Source: Hymenobacter psychrophilus
GTDB lineage: Bacteria; Bacteroidota; Bacteroidia; Cytophagales; Hymenobacteraceae
Assembly: GCF_900107135.1 (NCBI RefSeq)
Contig: NZ_FNOV01000001.1
Coordinates: 248,001-312,000, forward strand
Direction: 5' to 3'
DNA: 64,000 bases
The translations under genes and the position numbers were made by a program. Of this stretch, positions 8,040 to 16,243 are shown piece by piece. Positions within the stretch are counted from its first letter, which is position 1. Every line of letters starts with the position of its first letter. A model generated the notes under the pieces. The model worked only from the letters and a program-made list of their open reading frames with translations. It made no database searches and was not told the DNA's origin.

Positions 8040-8954
8040 CTAGCCCCACAGCTCAAATGCCGTCCGGAAGGTGTTGCAGTGCGCGTCCACAATGTCGGCG
8101 AGGCGCTCGGAGTAGCCGCCGCCCATGCACACGGCTACGGGCAGGCGGTGCTGGTGGCAGAGGCCAAGCACGTACTCGTCGCGGTGGCGGCAGCCGGTTT
8201 GGGTGAGGGCGAGCTTGCCCAGCTTGTCGGTGGCCAGCACATCGACGCCCGCCAGGTAGAACACGAAGTCGGGCTGCACCGCGGCCAGCAGGCGGGGTAG
8301 CGTTTCGCGCAGGATGCGCAGATACTCCGCGTCGCCGGTACCCAGGTCCAGGGCCACATCCAGGTCCGACTGCTCCTTGCGCAACGGGTAGTTGGCCCCG
8401 GCGTGCATTGAGAACGTGAACACGCGCGGCTCGCGGGCAAAAATGCTGGCCGTGCCGTCGCCCTGGTGCACGTCTACATCCACCACCAGCACCTGCCGGG
8501 CCAGGCCATGATGCAGCAAATGGGCGGCGGCAATGGCCACGTCGTTGAGCACGCAAAACCCCTCGCCCCGGTCCCGAAACGCGTGGTGGGTGCCGCCGGC
8601 CAGGTTTAGCCCCACCCCGTCGCGCAAGGCCCGCTTCGCCGATTCGAGCGTGCCGGCCGAGCTGCTCAACGAACGGCGCGTCAGTTCCGGACTCTGCGGC
8701 AGGCCCAGGCGGCGTACCTCGGCCGCGCTCAGCTGCTGGTCGCGGATTTTGTGCCAGTACTCCAGGGAGTGTACCCGCAAAATATCTTCCTCGGGGCAGA
8801 AGCCGGGGTCGTAGAAGTCGGGCTCGGTGGCCACGCCCTGCCATAGCAGCTGCTCCCGAATCAGGCCGTACTTAGCAATAGGGAAGCGGTGGCCGGCGGG
8901 CAGCGGCAGCGTGTAACGGTCGGACGTAGCGAGGCAGGGCATAAGCAGAGGCAC
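8040..8954 (-). CDS. Histone deacetylase/acetoin-utilisation family amidohydrolase
   Basis: 304 residues. The catalytic core is clear: tandem histidines at 123-124 in AGGTHHAF, zinc ligands in VVDVDVHQGDGT (D161, H163) and a later aspartate in YLAGVDVLATD, with the glycine-rich loop CMGGGYSERL near the C terminus. Length matches compact bacterial class II-like members. These are cytosolic zinc hydrolases removing acetyl or acyl groups from lysines or polyamines. The true substrate is unknown. The start could be four residues later at the second ATG. The gene may be co-transcribed with the J-domain gene downstream. Confidence 0.88.
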   Translation of the reverse strand: MPLLMPCLATSDRYTLPLPAGHRFPIAKYGLIREQLLWQGVATEPDFYDPGFCPEEDILRVHSLEYWHKIRDQQLSAAEVRRLGLPQSPELTRRSLSSSAGTLESAKRALRDGVGLNLAGGTHHAFRDRGEGFCVLNDVAIAAAHLLHHGLARQVLVVDVDVHQGDGTASIFAREPRVFTFSMHAGANYPLRKEQSDLDVALDLGTGDAEYLRILRETLPRLLAAVQPDFVFYLAGVDVLATDKLGKLALTQTGCRHRDEYVLGLCHQHRLPVAVCMGGGYSERLADIVDAHCNTFRTAFELWG

Positions 8955-9266
8955 AACGCGGCCCCGGGGCCGTAGGTTTTACTGTTCTTCCCGGCTCAGC
9001 CGAAAAGGGTGCTGCTGTAAGGCGAGGTGATGACTGAGGGACATTCTCTCTCCAAATTCGATGCTGAGCACCGCGGGGCTTTTGCTCCAGTAAAGCCTGC
9101 TGAATTCGGTTGTGCCTGCCTTTACACCGCTATAGAATAAATTAAATGATTCTAAATAGAATTAATAAACGGTATTTATACTATCAGAGCCCCTTTTCAA
9201 TAGCAATCGATAAAAATATACACAAAATATAATTGGTAAGCGTTGCAATTGAAAAAATAACTCCGC
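8955..9266. other. Intergenic, no gene seen; AT-rich at the right end
   Basis: No convincing ORF or hairpin. From about 9120 the sequence becomes AT-rich and leads into the promoter at 9243-9274, which suggests a regulatory region rather than a lost gene. Confidence 0.5.
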
Positions 9267-9274
9267 TATCTTTG
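9243..9274 (+). promoter_or_regulatory. Bacteroidota-type promoter (TTG, 21 bp, TATCTTTG)
   Basis: TTG at 9243-9245 and TATCTTTG at 9267-9274 match the -33/-7 elements of the Bacteroidota primary sigma factor with a normal spacer. The next feature is a short unit ending at a strong terminator about 200 bases on. Confidence 0.7.
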
Positions 9275-9279
9275 TCCCG

Positions 9280-9476
9280 TTCGGGAGCAACAACTGCCCC
9301 GAACTAACACCGCCTCTCTGCCATGCGCCGCCACGTCACTCAATATCAGCCAATGCTCAACTCGCTGGATCGGAAGATTCAGCCGGGGTTCGGCGCGCCA
9401 GCTCGCAGATGAGGTCTTAGATCAGCCATCCGCTTACGCAAACGCCCGAATCTACCCAGATTCGGGCGTTTTCTTT
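9280..9476 (+). ncRNA. Putative small RNA or leader transcript upstream of pcfJ-rtcB
   Basis: Bounded by the promoter at 9243-9274 and the intrinsic terminator at 9441-9479, giving a predicted transcript of about 195 bases. The 5' end can fold (GTTCGGG near 9279 with CCCGAAC near 9302), and a second helix GCTGG/CCAGC is possible at 9365-9402. It contains a possible 29-codon ORF (9323-9412). It could be an independent small RNA, a small-protein mRNA or an attenuated leader for the genes beginning at 9892. I recognise no known RNA family. Confidence 0.45.
9323..9412 (+). CDS. Possible 29-residue leader peptide or small protein
   Basis: ATG at 9323 opens 29 codons (starting MRRHVTQYQPM, ending FGAPARR) to TGA at 9410-9412, entirely inside the promoter-terminator unit. 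It is basic and has no run of one amino acid of the kind seen in classical attenuation leaders. It could be chance. Confidence 0.25.
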   Translation: MRRHVTQYQPMLNSLDRKIQPGFGAPARR

Positions 9477-9479
9477 TTC
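9441..9479 (+). terminator. Intrinsic terminator
   Basis: A 13-bp perfect stem (9441-9453 with 9458-9470), loop ACCC, then a T-rich tail. It closes the short transcription unit upstream of pcfJ. Confidence 0.88.
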
Positions 9480-9504
9480 ATCCACTTTCTATTTATCCCC
9501 TGTT

Positions 9505-9630
9505 ATGTTCCTGCTCACCATGAATCTGCACGCTGGGCCGCGGCCCCTTGCCGCCCTCGGGTGGCCTGCCGCCCGCCCGGTGCCCACTGCCTCGCAGTCC
9601 TCCTTCCGGAAAGCCAAACGCTTCAGCTAA
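9505..9630 (+). CDS. Possible 41-residue ORF
   Basis: ATG 9505 to TAA 9628-9630, product MFLLTMNLHAGPRPL... ending FRKAKRFS. It lies between the terminator and the AT-rich region before pcfJ. No family is recognisable and it may be chance in GC-rich DNA. Confidence 0.2.
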   Translation: MFLLTMNLHAGPRPLAALGWPAARPVPTASQSSFRKAKRFS

Positions 9631-9891
9631 CCAGTCCCTCGCCGGACCACGCGAAGCCCGTAACCCAAGTTGTTTTCTTGTAAAATAATTCGTAAAAAAG
9701 ATACGAATACGGGAAAATATTGCCTAAAAATTTCGGCCGGATTTACTTGATTATAATCAATTTTGCGATTGAAATAATCGGGCGGGAACAGTGTGTCCGT
9801 TCTTTTGAAAAATCATGAAACCAATTCGTCCTACCGGCCCCCGCGGCCTTCCGTTTTTGCCTGCCGTTCCGTTGCAGAGCGGTCCTTTTCA

Positions 9892-11178
9892 ATGTCCAAT
9901 CGCCATAAAACTCTCTCGGCCCAGGCCCAGGTCGCCCAACGGGCCGTAGCCGTGCTGGCCCACCGTTTCGCGGGCCGCAAATGGCCCCTGGCCCGCCAAA
10001 TCAAGTACCTGCATACCTGCACCTCGGTGGCCGACGTGCACGCCGTGCTGGAGCCCGGTTCGGTGCCCGCGCTGCTCTATGTGGAATGCCTGCACGGGCA
10101 CTCCCAAACCGAGCGTAGCCGTTCGCATGCCGCTCTACAAGCACTGCTGGCCTGCCAGACCGACATCCTCAGCCGGCCCGAGCTGGTACCCGCCGTGGCG
10201 GCCATCTGCCGACTCTATCACTACCGCCGCCGCGAGCTGAGCGCCTGGCAACCCCAGCGCCGCAACGCTTTCCGGCAGCTCTACAGCCTGGTGCGCTACC
10301 TCTTCGATGAGTTCGGCGATGTGCCCGGCTGGGTGGTGGAAGCCTGGGCGACCGGCCAACTCACCCAGCATGGCCTGGATCTGGCCCGCCTGACGGTGCA
10401 CCTGGGCAGTGGCCAGTCCCTGCGCACCTTCGCGGGGCTGCCGGTGCTGCTCACCCGCCGCCTGGAGCACGCCCTGCGGCAGGCTCCCTGCGAGTACCGC
10501 TTCTTGCAGGCCCTGCGCTACGCCCAACTCGCCGACCTCGGGGCCCTAGCGCTGCTGGAGCCGTTGCTGGCCACCCGCCTGGGCCAGGAAACCGGCCCCG
10601 ATGATGCCTTCTGGCTGACGGTGGTGACCTTCTTTCGGGATGCTCCGATGGTGGACCCCTGGCAGTTCGGGCCGGTGTGCGACTGGATCCATCAGCGGCG
10701 CACCGTGGGCACCGACGGCGAGCCGCCCCAGCCGGGCTTCTCGCTCAAGGGCCGCCGGATGGATTCGGTGCTGCGCCTGACCACCAGTTGGCACCGGCGC
10801 ACCCACCGCGCCCGCACCTACTGGGGCTACGGGCTGTCGTTGACCACCACCTGGGCCGGGCTGCCGATTGCGGATTTCGAAGCCTACGGTACGGTGTGGG
10901 TGCTCATTACCCAAGTGCTCGGCTACGGCCAGCTGCTGGAGGAAGGCAGCACCCAGAAGCACTGCGTCTCGTCGTACGCTTATTCCTGCCTGCGGGGGCG
11001 TTGCGGCATCTTTTCGCTGCGGCTGCACGGGGCCCGCGCCCTCACTGTGGAAGTCCGGGCCAACCGCCAGATAGTTCAGCTCCGGGGGCGGGAAAACCGG
11101 GCGGCCACCGAGCAGGAACGGTACTGGCTCACCCAGTGGGCCACCGAAGCCGGCCTCAGCTTTCTGTCCGGAGCCTGA
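9892..11178 (+). CDS. PcfJ-like protein
   Basis: 428 residues from the ATG at 9892; an in-frame start at 9793 would add 33 unlikely residues. The N-terminal two thirds is helical with no motif I can name. The last 130 residues carry the PcfJ signature: ITQVLGYGQLLEEGSTQKHCVSS (the HCV motif), a small-residue segment SCLRGRCGIFSLRL, TVEVRANRQIVQLRGRENR and a helical end. PcfJ is named from enterococcal conjugative plasmids but is common on chromosomes, and its activity is not established to my knowledge. Position next to rtcB, with only tiny ORFs between, suggests a role in RNA metabolism. That is inference. Confidence 0.75.
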   Translation: MSNRHKTLSAQAQVAQRAVAVLAHRFAGRKWPLARQIKYLHTCTSVADVHAVLEPGSVPALLYVECLHGHSQTERSRSHAALQALLACQTDILSRPELVPAVAAICRLYHYRRRELSAWQPQRRNAFRQLYSLVRYLFDEFGDVPGWVVEAWATGQLTQHGLDLARLTVHLGSGQSLRTFAGLPVLLTRRLEHALRQAPCEYRFLQALRYAQLADLGALALLEPLLATRLGQETGPDDAFWLTVVTFFRDAPMVDPWQFGPVCDWIHQRRTVGTDGEPPQPGFSLKGRRMDSVLRLTTSWHRRTHRARTYWGYGLSLTTTWAGLPIADFEAYGTVWVLITQVLGYGQLLEEGSTQKHCVSSYAYSCLRGRCGIFSLRLHGARALTVEVRANRQIVQLRGRENRAATEQERYWLTQWATEAGLSFLSGA

Positions 11179-11179
11179 T

Positions 11180-11350
11180 ATGTCACCCGCATCCTCATCC
11201 CCAAAGGCAGTCCGATCTAAACCCCGGCCGGCCGATATTCAGGCATTCATCAACTTTCTGCTGCCACTGGCCCCGGTCCCGGCGGCCGGAAACCCGGAAA
11301 CCCGGAAACCGCCTGCGTCGCGCTTCCTGCAGGTAATCTGTCAACGCTAA
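11180..11350 (+). CDS. Possible 56-residue small protein, coupled to pcfJ
   Basis: The ATG at 11180 is one base after the TGA of the PcfJ-like gene, an arrangement that favours translational coupling. The product is basic and proline-rich with a hydrophobic centre (IQAFINFLLPLAPVP) and ends RFLQVICQR. No family is recognised. The 1-base junction is the main support. Confidence 0.4.
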   Translation: MSPASSSPKAVRSKPRPADIQAFINFLLPLAPVPAAGNPETRKPPASRFLQVICQR

Positions 11351-11363
11351 ATTCTCCCACCTC

Positions 11364-11492
11364 ATGCGCTTTACCTACCCACCAGATCTTACAGAAAGCA
11401 GCAACGCCAGCGGCCACTCGTGGACTGGTCCGTTGCCGACCGGCGGGCGTCAGTGCTGGTGCCCGCCAAGGGTTGGCTTTTTCTACCAATAA
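11364..11492 (+). CDS. Possible 42-residue small protein upstream of rtcB
   Basis: ATG 11364 to TAA 11490-11492, ending 23 bases before the rtcB start. The product MRFTYPPDLTESS... contains GGRQCWCPPRVGFFYQ, an unusual C-W-C pair. It could be a real small protein of the RtcB locus, a leader peptide or chance. Confidence 0.35.
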   Translation: MRFTYPPDLTESSNASGHSWTGPLPTGGRQCWCPPRVGFFYQ

Positions 11493-11515
11493 CTACTCCT
11501 AAAAAAACCAAGAAA

Positions 11516-12919
11516 ATGGCTTCTCAACTACGCGGCAACGACCTTCGTCAACTGGGCTTCCCAGAAGGTCGGGCCATCGGGCTCGCGCTGGCCCAATTAC
11601 AGCGCAAACACCTTAAGCGCCTCTCCCAAACCGAGCAGCTGGTGCTGCTACGGGCCTTACTCGACGCGCCCACCAACTTCCTCACCCACCTCGACTGGAG
11701 CCATACGGCCGCCGCCCTACTGCCCGCCCCCAGCCGCCACATTACCCTCGCCGAGCGCAAGGACTACGCTGTGTTCGGGGCCGAGCACATCGAGCCGGGG
11801 GCCATTCATCAAATGGAAACGGCCATGAAACTGCCCGTGACGGTGGCCGGGGCGCTCATGCCCGATGCCCACCACGGCTACGGCCTGCCCATCGGGGGCG
11901 TGCTGGCCACCGACAACGCCGTCATTCCTTATGCCGTGGGCGTGGATATCGGCTGCCGGATGGCGCTGTCGGTGTTTGCGCTGCCGCCTAAGCACCTGGA
12001 GCAGCGGGTGCAGGAGCTGCGCAAGCTGCTGCTCGACAACACCCGGTTCGGGGGGCGCGACGTGTTCCGCCGGGGCCAGCACCTCGACCACGCGGTGCTG
12101 AGCCGGAGCGAGTTCCAGGACATTCCCTTCCTGCGCAACAAGCTCGACACGGCAGCATCTCAGATTGGCTCCTCGGGCGGCGGCAACCACTTCGTGGAGT
12201 GGGGCGTGGTGGACATCACCGACCCCACCAATGAAATGGGCGTGCCGGTGGGCCAGTACCTGGGGCTGCTCTCGCACTCCGGTTCGCGGGGTATGGGCGC
12301 GGCTATTGCCAACCATTACACCAAGCTCGCCAAGGATGTCTGCCAGCTGCCCGGCGAGGCCCAGCACCTAGCCTGGCTCGGCCTCGATACCGAAGCCGGC
12401 CAGGAATACTGGGCCGCCATGAACCTAGCCGGTGACTACGCCTCAGCCTGCCACCACCAGATTCATCACCGCCTGGCCAAAGCCCTCGGCGAAAAACCCT
12501 TGACTAAGGTCGAAAACCATCACAACTTCGCCTGGAAAGAGTTTTTGGCCGACGGTCGGGAAGTGGTGGTGCACCGCAAAGGCGCCACGCCGGCCGGGGC
12601 GGGCGTGCTGGGCATTATTCCTGGCTCGATGACGGCCCCCGGCTTCATTGTGCGGGGGCGGGGCGAGGCCCTCTCGCTGAGCTCGGCCTCCCACGGGGCC
12701 GGCCGGGCTATGTCGCGCACCCGGGCCAAGGCCGAGCTGGGCGAAGCCGACCTGCGCCGCTACCTGCGCCAGCACCAGGTGGAACTGCTCGGCGGCGGCC
12801 TCGACGAAGCTCCCCAGGCCTACAAGGACATCCGGCAGGTGATGCAGAGCCAGACCGAACTGGTAGACGTGCTGGGCTCTTTCACCCCGCGCATCGTGCG
12901 GATGGAAGGAGCCGTGTAG
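11516..12919 (+). CDS. rtcB: RtcB-type RNA ligase
   Basis: 467 residues from the ATG at 11516, preferred over one at 11420 because the family start MASQLRGNDLRQLGFPEG follows it. Hallmarks in order: LMPDAHHGYGLPIGG, metal-binding VGVDIGCRM (D and C), GGGNHFVEW, SHSGSRGMG, VENHHNFAW and guanylylated-histidine motif SASHGAGRAMSR near the C terminus. RtcB uses GTP and manganese to join 2',3'-cyclic-phosphate or 3'-phosphate RNA ends to 5'-OH ends, repairing or splicing RNA. DIGCR replaces the commoner DIGCG, seen in some divergent RtcB groups. No RtcA or archease gene is nearby; its neighbour is the PcfJ-like gene. Confidence 0.93.
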   Translation: MASQLRGNDLRQLGFPEGRAIGLALAQLQRKHLKRLSQTEQLVLLRALLDAPTNFLTHLDWSHTAAALLPAPSRHITLAERKDYAVFGAEHIEPGAIHQMETAMKLPVTVAGALMPDAHHGYGLPIGGVLATDNAVIPYAVGVDIGCRMALSVFALPPKHLEQRVQELRKLLLDNTRFGGRDVFRRGQHLDHAVLSRSEFQDIPFLRNKLDTAASQIGSSGGGNHFVEWGVVDITDPTNEMGVPVGQYLGLLSHSGSRGMGAAIANHYTKLAKDVCQLPGEAQHLAWLGLDTEAGQEYWAAMNLAGDYASACHHQIHHRLAKALGEKPLTKVENHHNFAWKEFLADGREVVVHRKGATPAGAGVLGIIPGSMTAPGFIVRGRGEALSLSSASHGAGRAMSRTRAKAELGEADLRRYLRQHQVELLGGGLDEAPQAYKDIRQVMQSQTELVDVLGSFTPRIVRMEGAV

Positions 12920-12932
12920 GTTCGTATCTCAA

Positions 12933-12969
12933 AAAGCAGCGGTGGCTTCAAATGGGCCGTCGCTGCTTT
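12933..12969 (+). terminator. Hairpin after rtcB
   Basis: AAAGCAGCG at 12933-12941 pairs with CGCTGCTTT at 12961-12969, 14 bases past the rtcB stop. The T-tract is short, so it is a probable but not strong terminator. Confidence 0.6.
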
Positions 12970-13039
12970 ATTGGGTTGTTGATAGTTGCAACAAGCTCCA
13001 TACCGCAACACGCCTTCTCTGCAAGGAATGAATGAGTGA

Positions 13040-13087
13040 CAGCCAAATGCCCGCCTACCAAATTAGCGGTAGGCGGGCATTTGGCTG
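13040..13087. terminator. 20-bp perfect hairpin between rtcB and MOSC gene
   Basis: Bases 13040-13059 are the exact reverse complement of 13068-13087 with an eight-base loop. It stands between convergent genes and may block read-through from both. Apart from this and the hairpin at 12933, the 423-base gap 12920-13342 shows nothing I can name. Confidence 0.65.
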
Positions 13088-13342
13088 CCGCAGCTTTTTA
13101 AGGCCCTAAGCCGCGCCGGCGGCTACCAGTAGCGAAGCCCTATCATCTTCCTCACCCTGGCTAGCCGAAGCCAGACTGAAATAGAAGTCCGGACGGACTA
13201 TCGGGGGCAATTGTGCTGATGTCGCCCTGAAGCACATGAGTGCCTTTTTACTTTGTAAACAGATTTCAATAAAAGCTGCCCGGCAGCCCCAGTTTTAAGC
13301 ACGACTGTATTCAGTGAGCCTGCCTTCCGGCAACGCTCTTCT

Positions 13343-13873
13343 TCAGCTCGCAGCTACCGGAGCCAGCACCAGTACGCCATCACCAACCCGAATTATTCCG
13401 CCCTGAATGATGCGGGCAGTGAGGCCGCCGTGGCCGCGCATGGCATTGTAGCCGCCGGGGCCCAGTTCCTCCTCCATACGCGAGCAGGGGTGGCACTCGC
13501 CGGTGATTTCGAGAACAACTTCGTTGCCGATGCGGATGTGCCGGTTTTTAAGGGCCAGCAGATTCAGGCCGCTCACCACCAGGTTACGGCGCAGGCGGGC
13601 CGGGTCGAGCGGGGCGGGCAGGCCCAGAAAGCCCGCTACCGCCGCCAGGTGCTCGTGCTGGATGAGCGTGATTTGGCGCTTGCCGCCGGGGCGGGGGCGG
13701 GCGTGGTCGCCCAGTAGGTGGCGGTCAGTCTCCGCTTCGGCCTCGGCCACTACCTGCATGGCTTCGCGGCGCACCGGGCGCAGCCCAATCCACTCGATGC
13801 GGCCCTGCTGGGGCAGGGTGCCAAGCAACTTGGCAATGGTCGATTTATCGTCGCCGAAAAAAGGGAAAGGCAT
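13343..13873 (-). CDS. MOSC-domain protein
   Basis: 176 residues. It shows the MOSC core: GRIEWIGLRPVRREAM, a DRHLLGDHA segment, RRNLVVSGLNLLALKNR, then the cysteine-containing motif TGECHPCSRMEEELG and the ending RGHGGLTARIIQGGIIRVGD. MOSC domains bind molybdenum cofactor or carry a catalytic cysteine and act in sulfur transfer or reduction of N-hydroxylated compounds (YiiM/MOSC type). The substrate here is unknown. Single gene, transcribed towards rtcB. Confidence 0.85.
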   Translation of the reverse strand: MPFPFFGDDKSTIAKLLGTLPQQGRIEWIGLRPVRREAMQVVAEAEAETDRHLLGDHARPRPGGKRQITLIQHEHLAAVAGFLGLPAPLDPARLRRNLVVSGLNLLALKNRHIRIGNEVVLEITGECHPCSRMEEELGPGGYNAMRGHGGLTARIIQGGIIRVGDGVLVLAPVAAS

Positions 13874-13932
13874 CTTTTAAGTTTAACAGTTGCGAGGTAG
13901 GGGCGGGGGAGGATTTCACTCTGTGACCTAAA

Positions 13933-14652
13933 TCACAAACCTAAAAAATCCCAGCCGGCAATCGATTTGGCTACTAGGTAAGCGGCCCCGGCGGCCAGCG
14001 AGCCGACGCCGGCCATTTTAAGCGCCCCCCATAGGGGCGGCTGGCCGGTAAGGCGGCTGCGGAAGTAGCCGAAAACCAGCAAGCATACCAGCGTAATCAG
14101 CGCCGACCACACGAGGCCCGCGGTGGGTGTGGCCGTGAAAAAATAGGCGCTCAGCGGAATCAGCCCGCCCACCACGTAGGCCCCGGCAATAGTGAAGGCG
14201 CTTTTAGGCGCCTGGCGCGGATCGGGCTTTTCGAGGCCCAGCTCGTATTTCATCATGAAGCGCACCCACTGGTCGGGGTCGGCAGTCAGCTCGCGCACGG
14301 CCAGGGCGCGGGTGCTGGCCGACAGGCCGATTTCGGCCAGTAACTCATCTACCTCGGCGCGCTCAACGTCGGGCACATTAGCTACTTCCTCGTATTCGCG
14401 CTTCAACTCGGCATCGTAGTGCTCCACCTCGGTGCGGCCAGCCAGGTAGCCACCCAGCCCCATGGCAATGGAGCCGGCTACAATTTCGGCCAGGCCCGCC
14501 GTGATGATGAGGCCCGAGGAGGCCACGGCCCCACTCAGGCCGGCGGCCAGCGCAAAAGGCACCGTCAGGCCGTCGGCTAGGCCGATAACAATATCCTGCA
14601 GCACGGCCGAGCTGCTCAGGTGGGTTTCGTCGTGCGGATGCGAGTGCGCCAT
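13933..14652 (-). CDS. VIT1/CCC1-family iron/manganese transporter
   Basis: 239 residues. A short His-rich N terminus (MAHSHPHDETH) precedes the first membrane helix IVIGLADGLTVPFALAAGLSGAV, the VIT family signature. GSIAMGLGGYLAGRTEVEHYDAEL follows and leads into a cytosolic acidic loop (about 80-145) with EVEHYDAELKREYEE and further E residues, equivalent to the metal-binding domain of plant VIT1. Three more helices close the protein. It exports Fe(II) or Mn(II) from the cytosol. It is divergent from a dps gene (128-base gap), so iron or oxidative-stress control is likely. Confidence 0.9.
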   Translation of the reverse strand: MAHSHPHDETHLSSSAVLQDIVIGLADGLTVPFALAAGLSGAVASSGLIITAGLAEIVAGSIAMGLGGYLAGRTEVEHYDAELKREYEEVANVPDVERAEVDELLAEIGLSASTRALAVRELTADPDQWVRFMMKYELGLEKPDPRQAPKSAFTIAGAYVVGGLIPLSAYFFTATPTAGLVWSALITLVCLLVFGYFRSRLTGQPPLWGALKMAGVGSLAAGAAYLVAKSIAGWDFLGL

Positions 14653-14780
14653 ATAAAACGGTTGGGGGAGTGGCTAAAACATCAGCCGGATTGCTAACCT
14701 ACGCTACTGTCCTACGTATGTTAAACCAACCGGGCGGATTCGTGCCGGCTTTATTTTCTGACTTTTACTGACCTTCTATT

Positions 14781-15422
14781 ATGGCCAAATCCAGCGCCAA
14801 CGCCCCCGACAAAAAAACTAAGAATAACGATCAATCGGGCTCTGGCTCGACGCCCAGCGTCCAGCCGGTACTCAACCAGCAGTTCGACGCGCCCAAGCCG
14901 CTCCAGAAATATGGCACGGTATCGCAGCGCCTGCCCATCGGCCTCGATGAGAAAACCCGCCAGCAGAGCGTGACCAACCTCAACCAGATGTTGGCCGATA
15001 CTATGACGCTGCGCGACATGTATAAGAAGCATCATTGGCAAGTGGTAGGCCCCACGTTTTACCAGCTGCACCTGCTCTACGATAAGCATTACGAGGAGCA
15101 AAGTGGGTTGGTCGACACTATTGCGGAGCGCATCCAGATTCTGGGCGGTGTGGCAGTAGCCATGGCCCATGATGTAGCCGAGCTGACATCCATTCCGCGC
15201 ACGCCCCGCGACCGGGAGGAGGCACCCATCCAAGTGTCGCGCCTACTCGAAGCACACCAGATTATTCTCAAAAACAGCCATGAGTATGCCAAGCAGGCCG
15301 ATGACGCCGGCGACGACGGTACCAACGATGTGGTGGTAAGCGACGTGATGCGCACCAACGAGTTGCAGGTGTGGTTCGTGTCGGAGCACGTAGTGGATAC
15401 GCCCTTGGCTCGCGCCGAGTAA
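14781..15422 (+). CDS. dps: Dps-family ferritin-like DNA-protecting protein
   Basis: 213 residues. A disordered, lysine-rich N-terminal tail (about 1-50) precedes the four-helix core. The ferroxidase residues fall exactly at Dps spacing: H85 (KKHHWQVVG), H97, D112 and E116 (GLVDTIAERIQILGG). Dps dodecamers oxidise Fe(II) with hydrogen peroxide and store it, and basic tails can bind DNA. It is flanked by two other iron-transport genes. A strong terminator follows at 15450-15485. Confidence 0.93.
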   Translation: MAKSSANAPDKKTKNNDQSGSGSTPSVQPVLNQQFDAPKPLQKYGTVSQRLPIGLDEKTRQQSVTNLNQMLADTMTLRDMYKKHHWQVVGPTFYQLHLLYDKHYEEQSGLVDTIAERIQILGGVAVAMAHDVAELTSIPRTPRDREEAPIQVSRLLEAHQIILKNSHEYAKQADDAGDDGTNDVVVSDVMRTNELQVWFVSEHVVDTPLARAE

Positions 15423-15449
15423 GTCCAGCCACGCACGATAGATTAGAAG

Positions 15450-15485
15450 AAAGGCTTCTTCCCGCAACGGGAAGAAGCCTTTTTT
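15450..15485. terminator. Bidirectional intrinsic terminator
   Basis: A 15-bp perfect stem (15450-15464 with 15468-15482), three-base loop and T-tract. It separates the convergent dps and iron-permease genes and can serve both strands. Confidence 0.9.
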
Positions 15486-15990
15486 ATGCGGTTGGTGGCG
15501 TGGGCAGGCCGCCCCGATGCCGGCGGTGGCGGCGGCGCTTCTGCTGGTGGTTTTCCTCGGCTTCCTCTACTGAATGCGTCCGGCCCAGGTCGTGGTCTTT
15601 GCGGGCCTTTTCGGCCAGCAGGCAGAAATACTTGTGAAGCATGTTGATTTCCTCCTCCGAAAAATCCTGCGCGTTGATGAGGCGGTTACTGGCCCCTCTA
15701 TGGGCCGCCAGCAGCTCGTTAAGCTTGAGGTGGAGCACCAGCGAATCCTTATTCTGGGCCCGCTGAATGAGAAACACCATCAAAAAGGTAACGATAGTAG
15801 TGCTGGTGTTGATGACCAGCTGCCAGGTTTCGGAGTAGTTGAACAGCGGCCCCGTGGCGGCCCAGGCCAGCACCGTGCCCAGCGCCAGGCAAAATGCCGC
15901 CGTGCTGCCCGACCAAGCCGTAACCCCTGCGGCAAACCGGGCGAATAAGTGCGTTGTGCCCGCCGGAGCTACGGAAGAAGGAGGGAGCAT
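15484..15990 (-). CDS. Low-affinity iron permease family (Fet4-like) protein
   Basis: 168 residues. Two membrane segments (about 24-48 and 58-78) are followed by the family signature: FNYSETWQLVINTSTTIVTF, then LIQRAQNKDSLVLHLKLNELL. A basic tail ends the protein (QQKRRRHRRHRGG). This matches the bacterial low-affinity iron permease family, small inner-membrane proteins presumed to move Fe(II). Function is less certain than family. It is the third iron-linked gene in a row. Confidence 0.85.
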   Translation of the reverse strand: MLPPSSVAPAGTTHLFARFAAGVTAWSGSTAAFCLALGTVLAWAATGPLFNYSETWQLVINTSTTIVTFLMVFLIQRAQNKDSLVLHLKLNELLAAHRGASNRLINAQDFSEEEINMLHKYFCLLAEKARKDHDLGRTHSVEEAEENHQQKRRRHRRHRGGLPTPPTA

Positions 15991-16141
15991 GCGAGCAGAA
16001 AAGGGCAGGAGTAGCTATAAAAACGGTGGCAACTATTAAATATAGCCCTATTAAGCGAATGCAAAACGAAATTTTTAGTCCTGACAATGAGCACTGAGCG
16101 GTATCCTGCGGTATTATCTGACGTAAAAAAATGCCCCGCAC

Positions 16142-16172
16142 TTGCACCCTGACTTCCGACCCCCTACTTTTG
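16142..16172 (+). promoter_or_regulatory. Promoter of tRNA-Leu (TTG, 20 bp, TACTTTTG)
   Basis: TTG at 16142-16144 and TACTTTTG at 16165-16172 fit the Bacteroidota -33/-7 consensus. They lie about 70 bases before the tRNA. Confidence 0.8.
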
Positions 16173-16243
16173 TCATCGATTCGCCGCCTCAACGAATCCA
16201 GAGGCTTCGGCTTTTGAAAAAGAAAGAGTGCTTGCCAACAACT

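Noticed and set aside
9892..11178. PcfJ-like gene as evidence of a conjugative plasmid
   Set aside because: No transfer, replication or partition genes are present; the neighbour is rtcB and composition is chromosomal.
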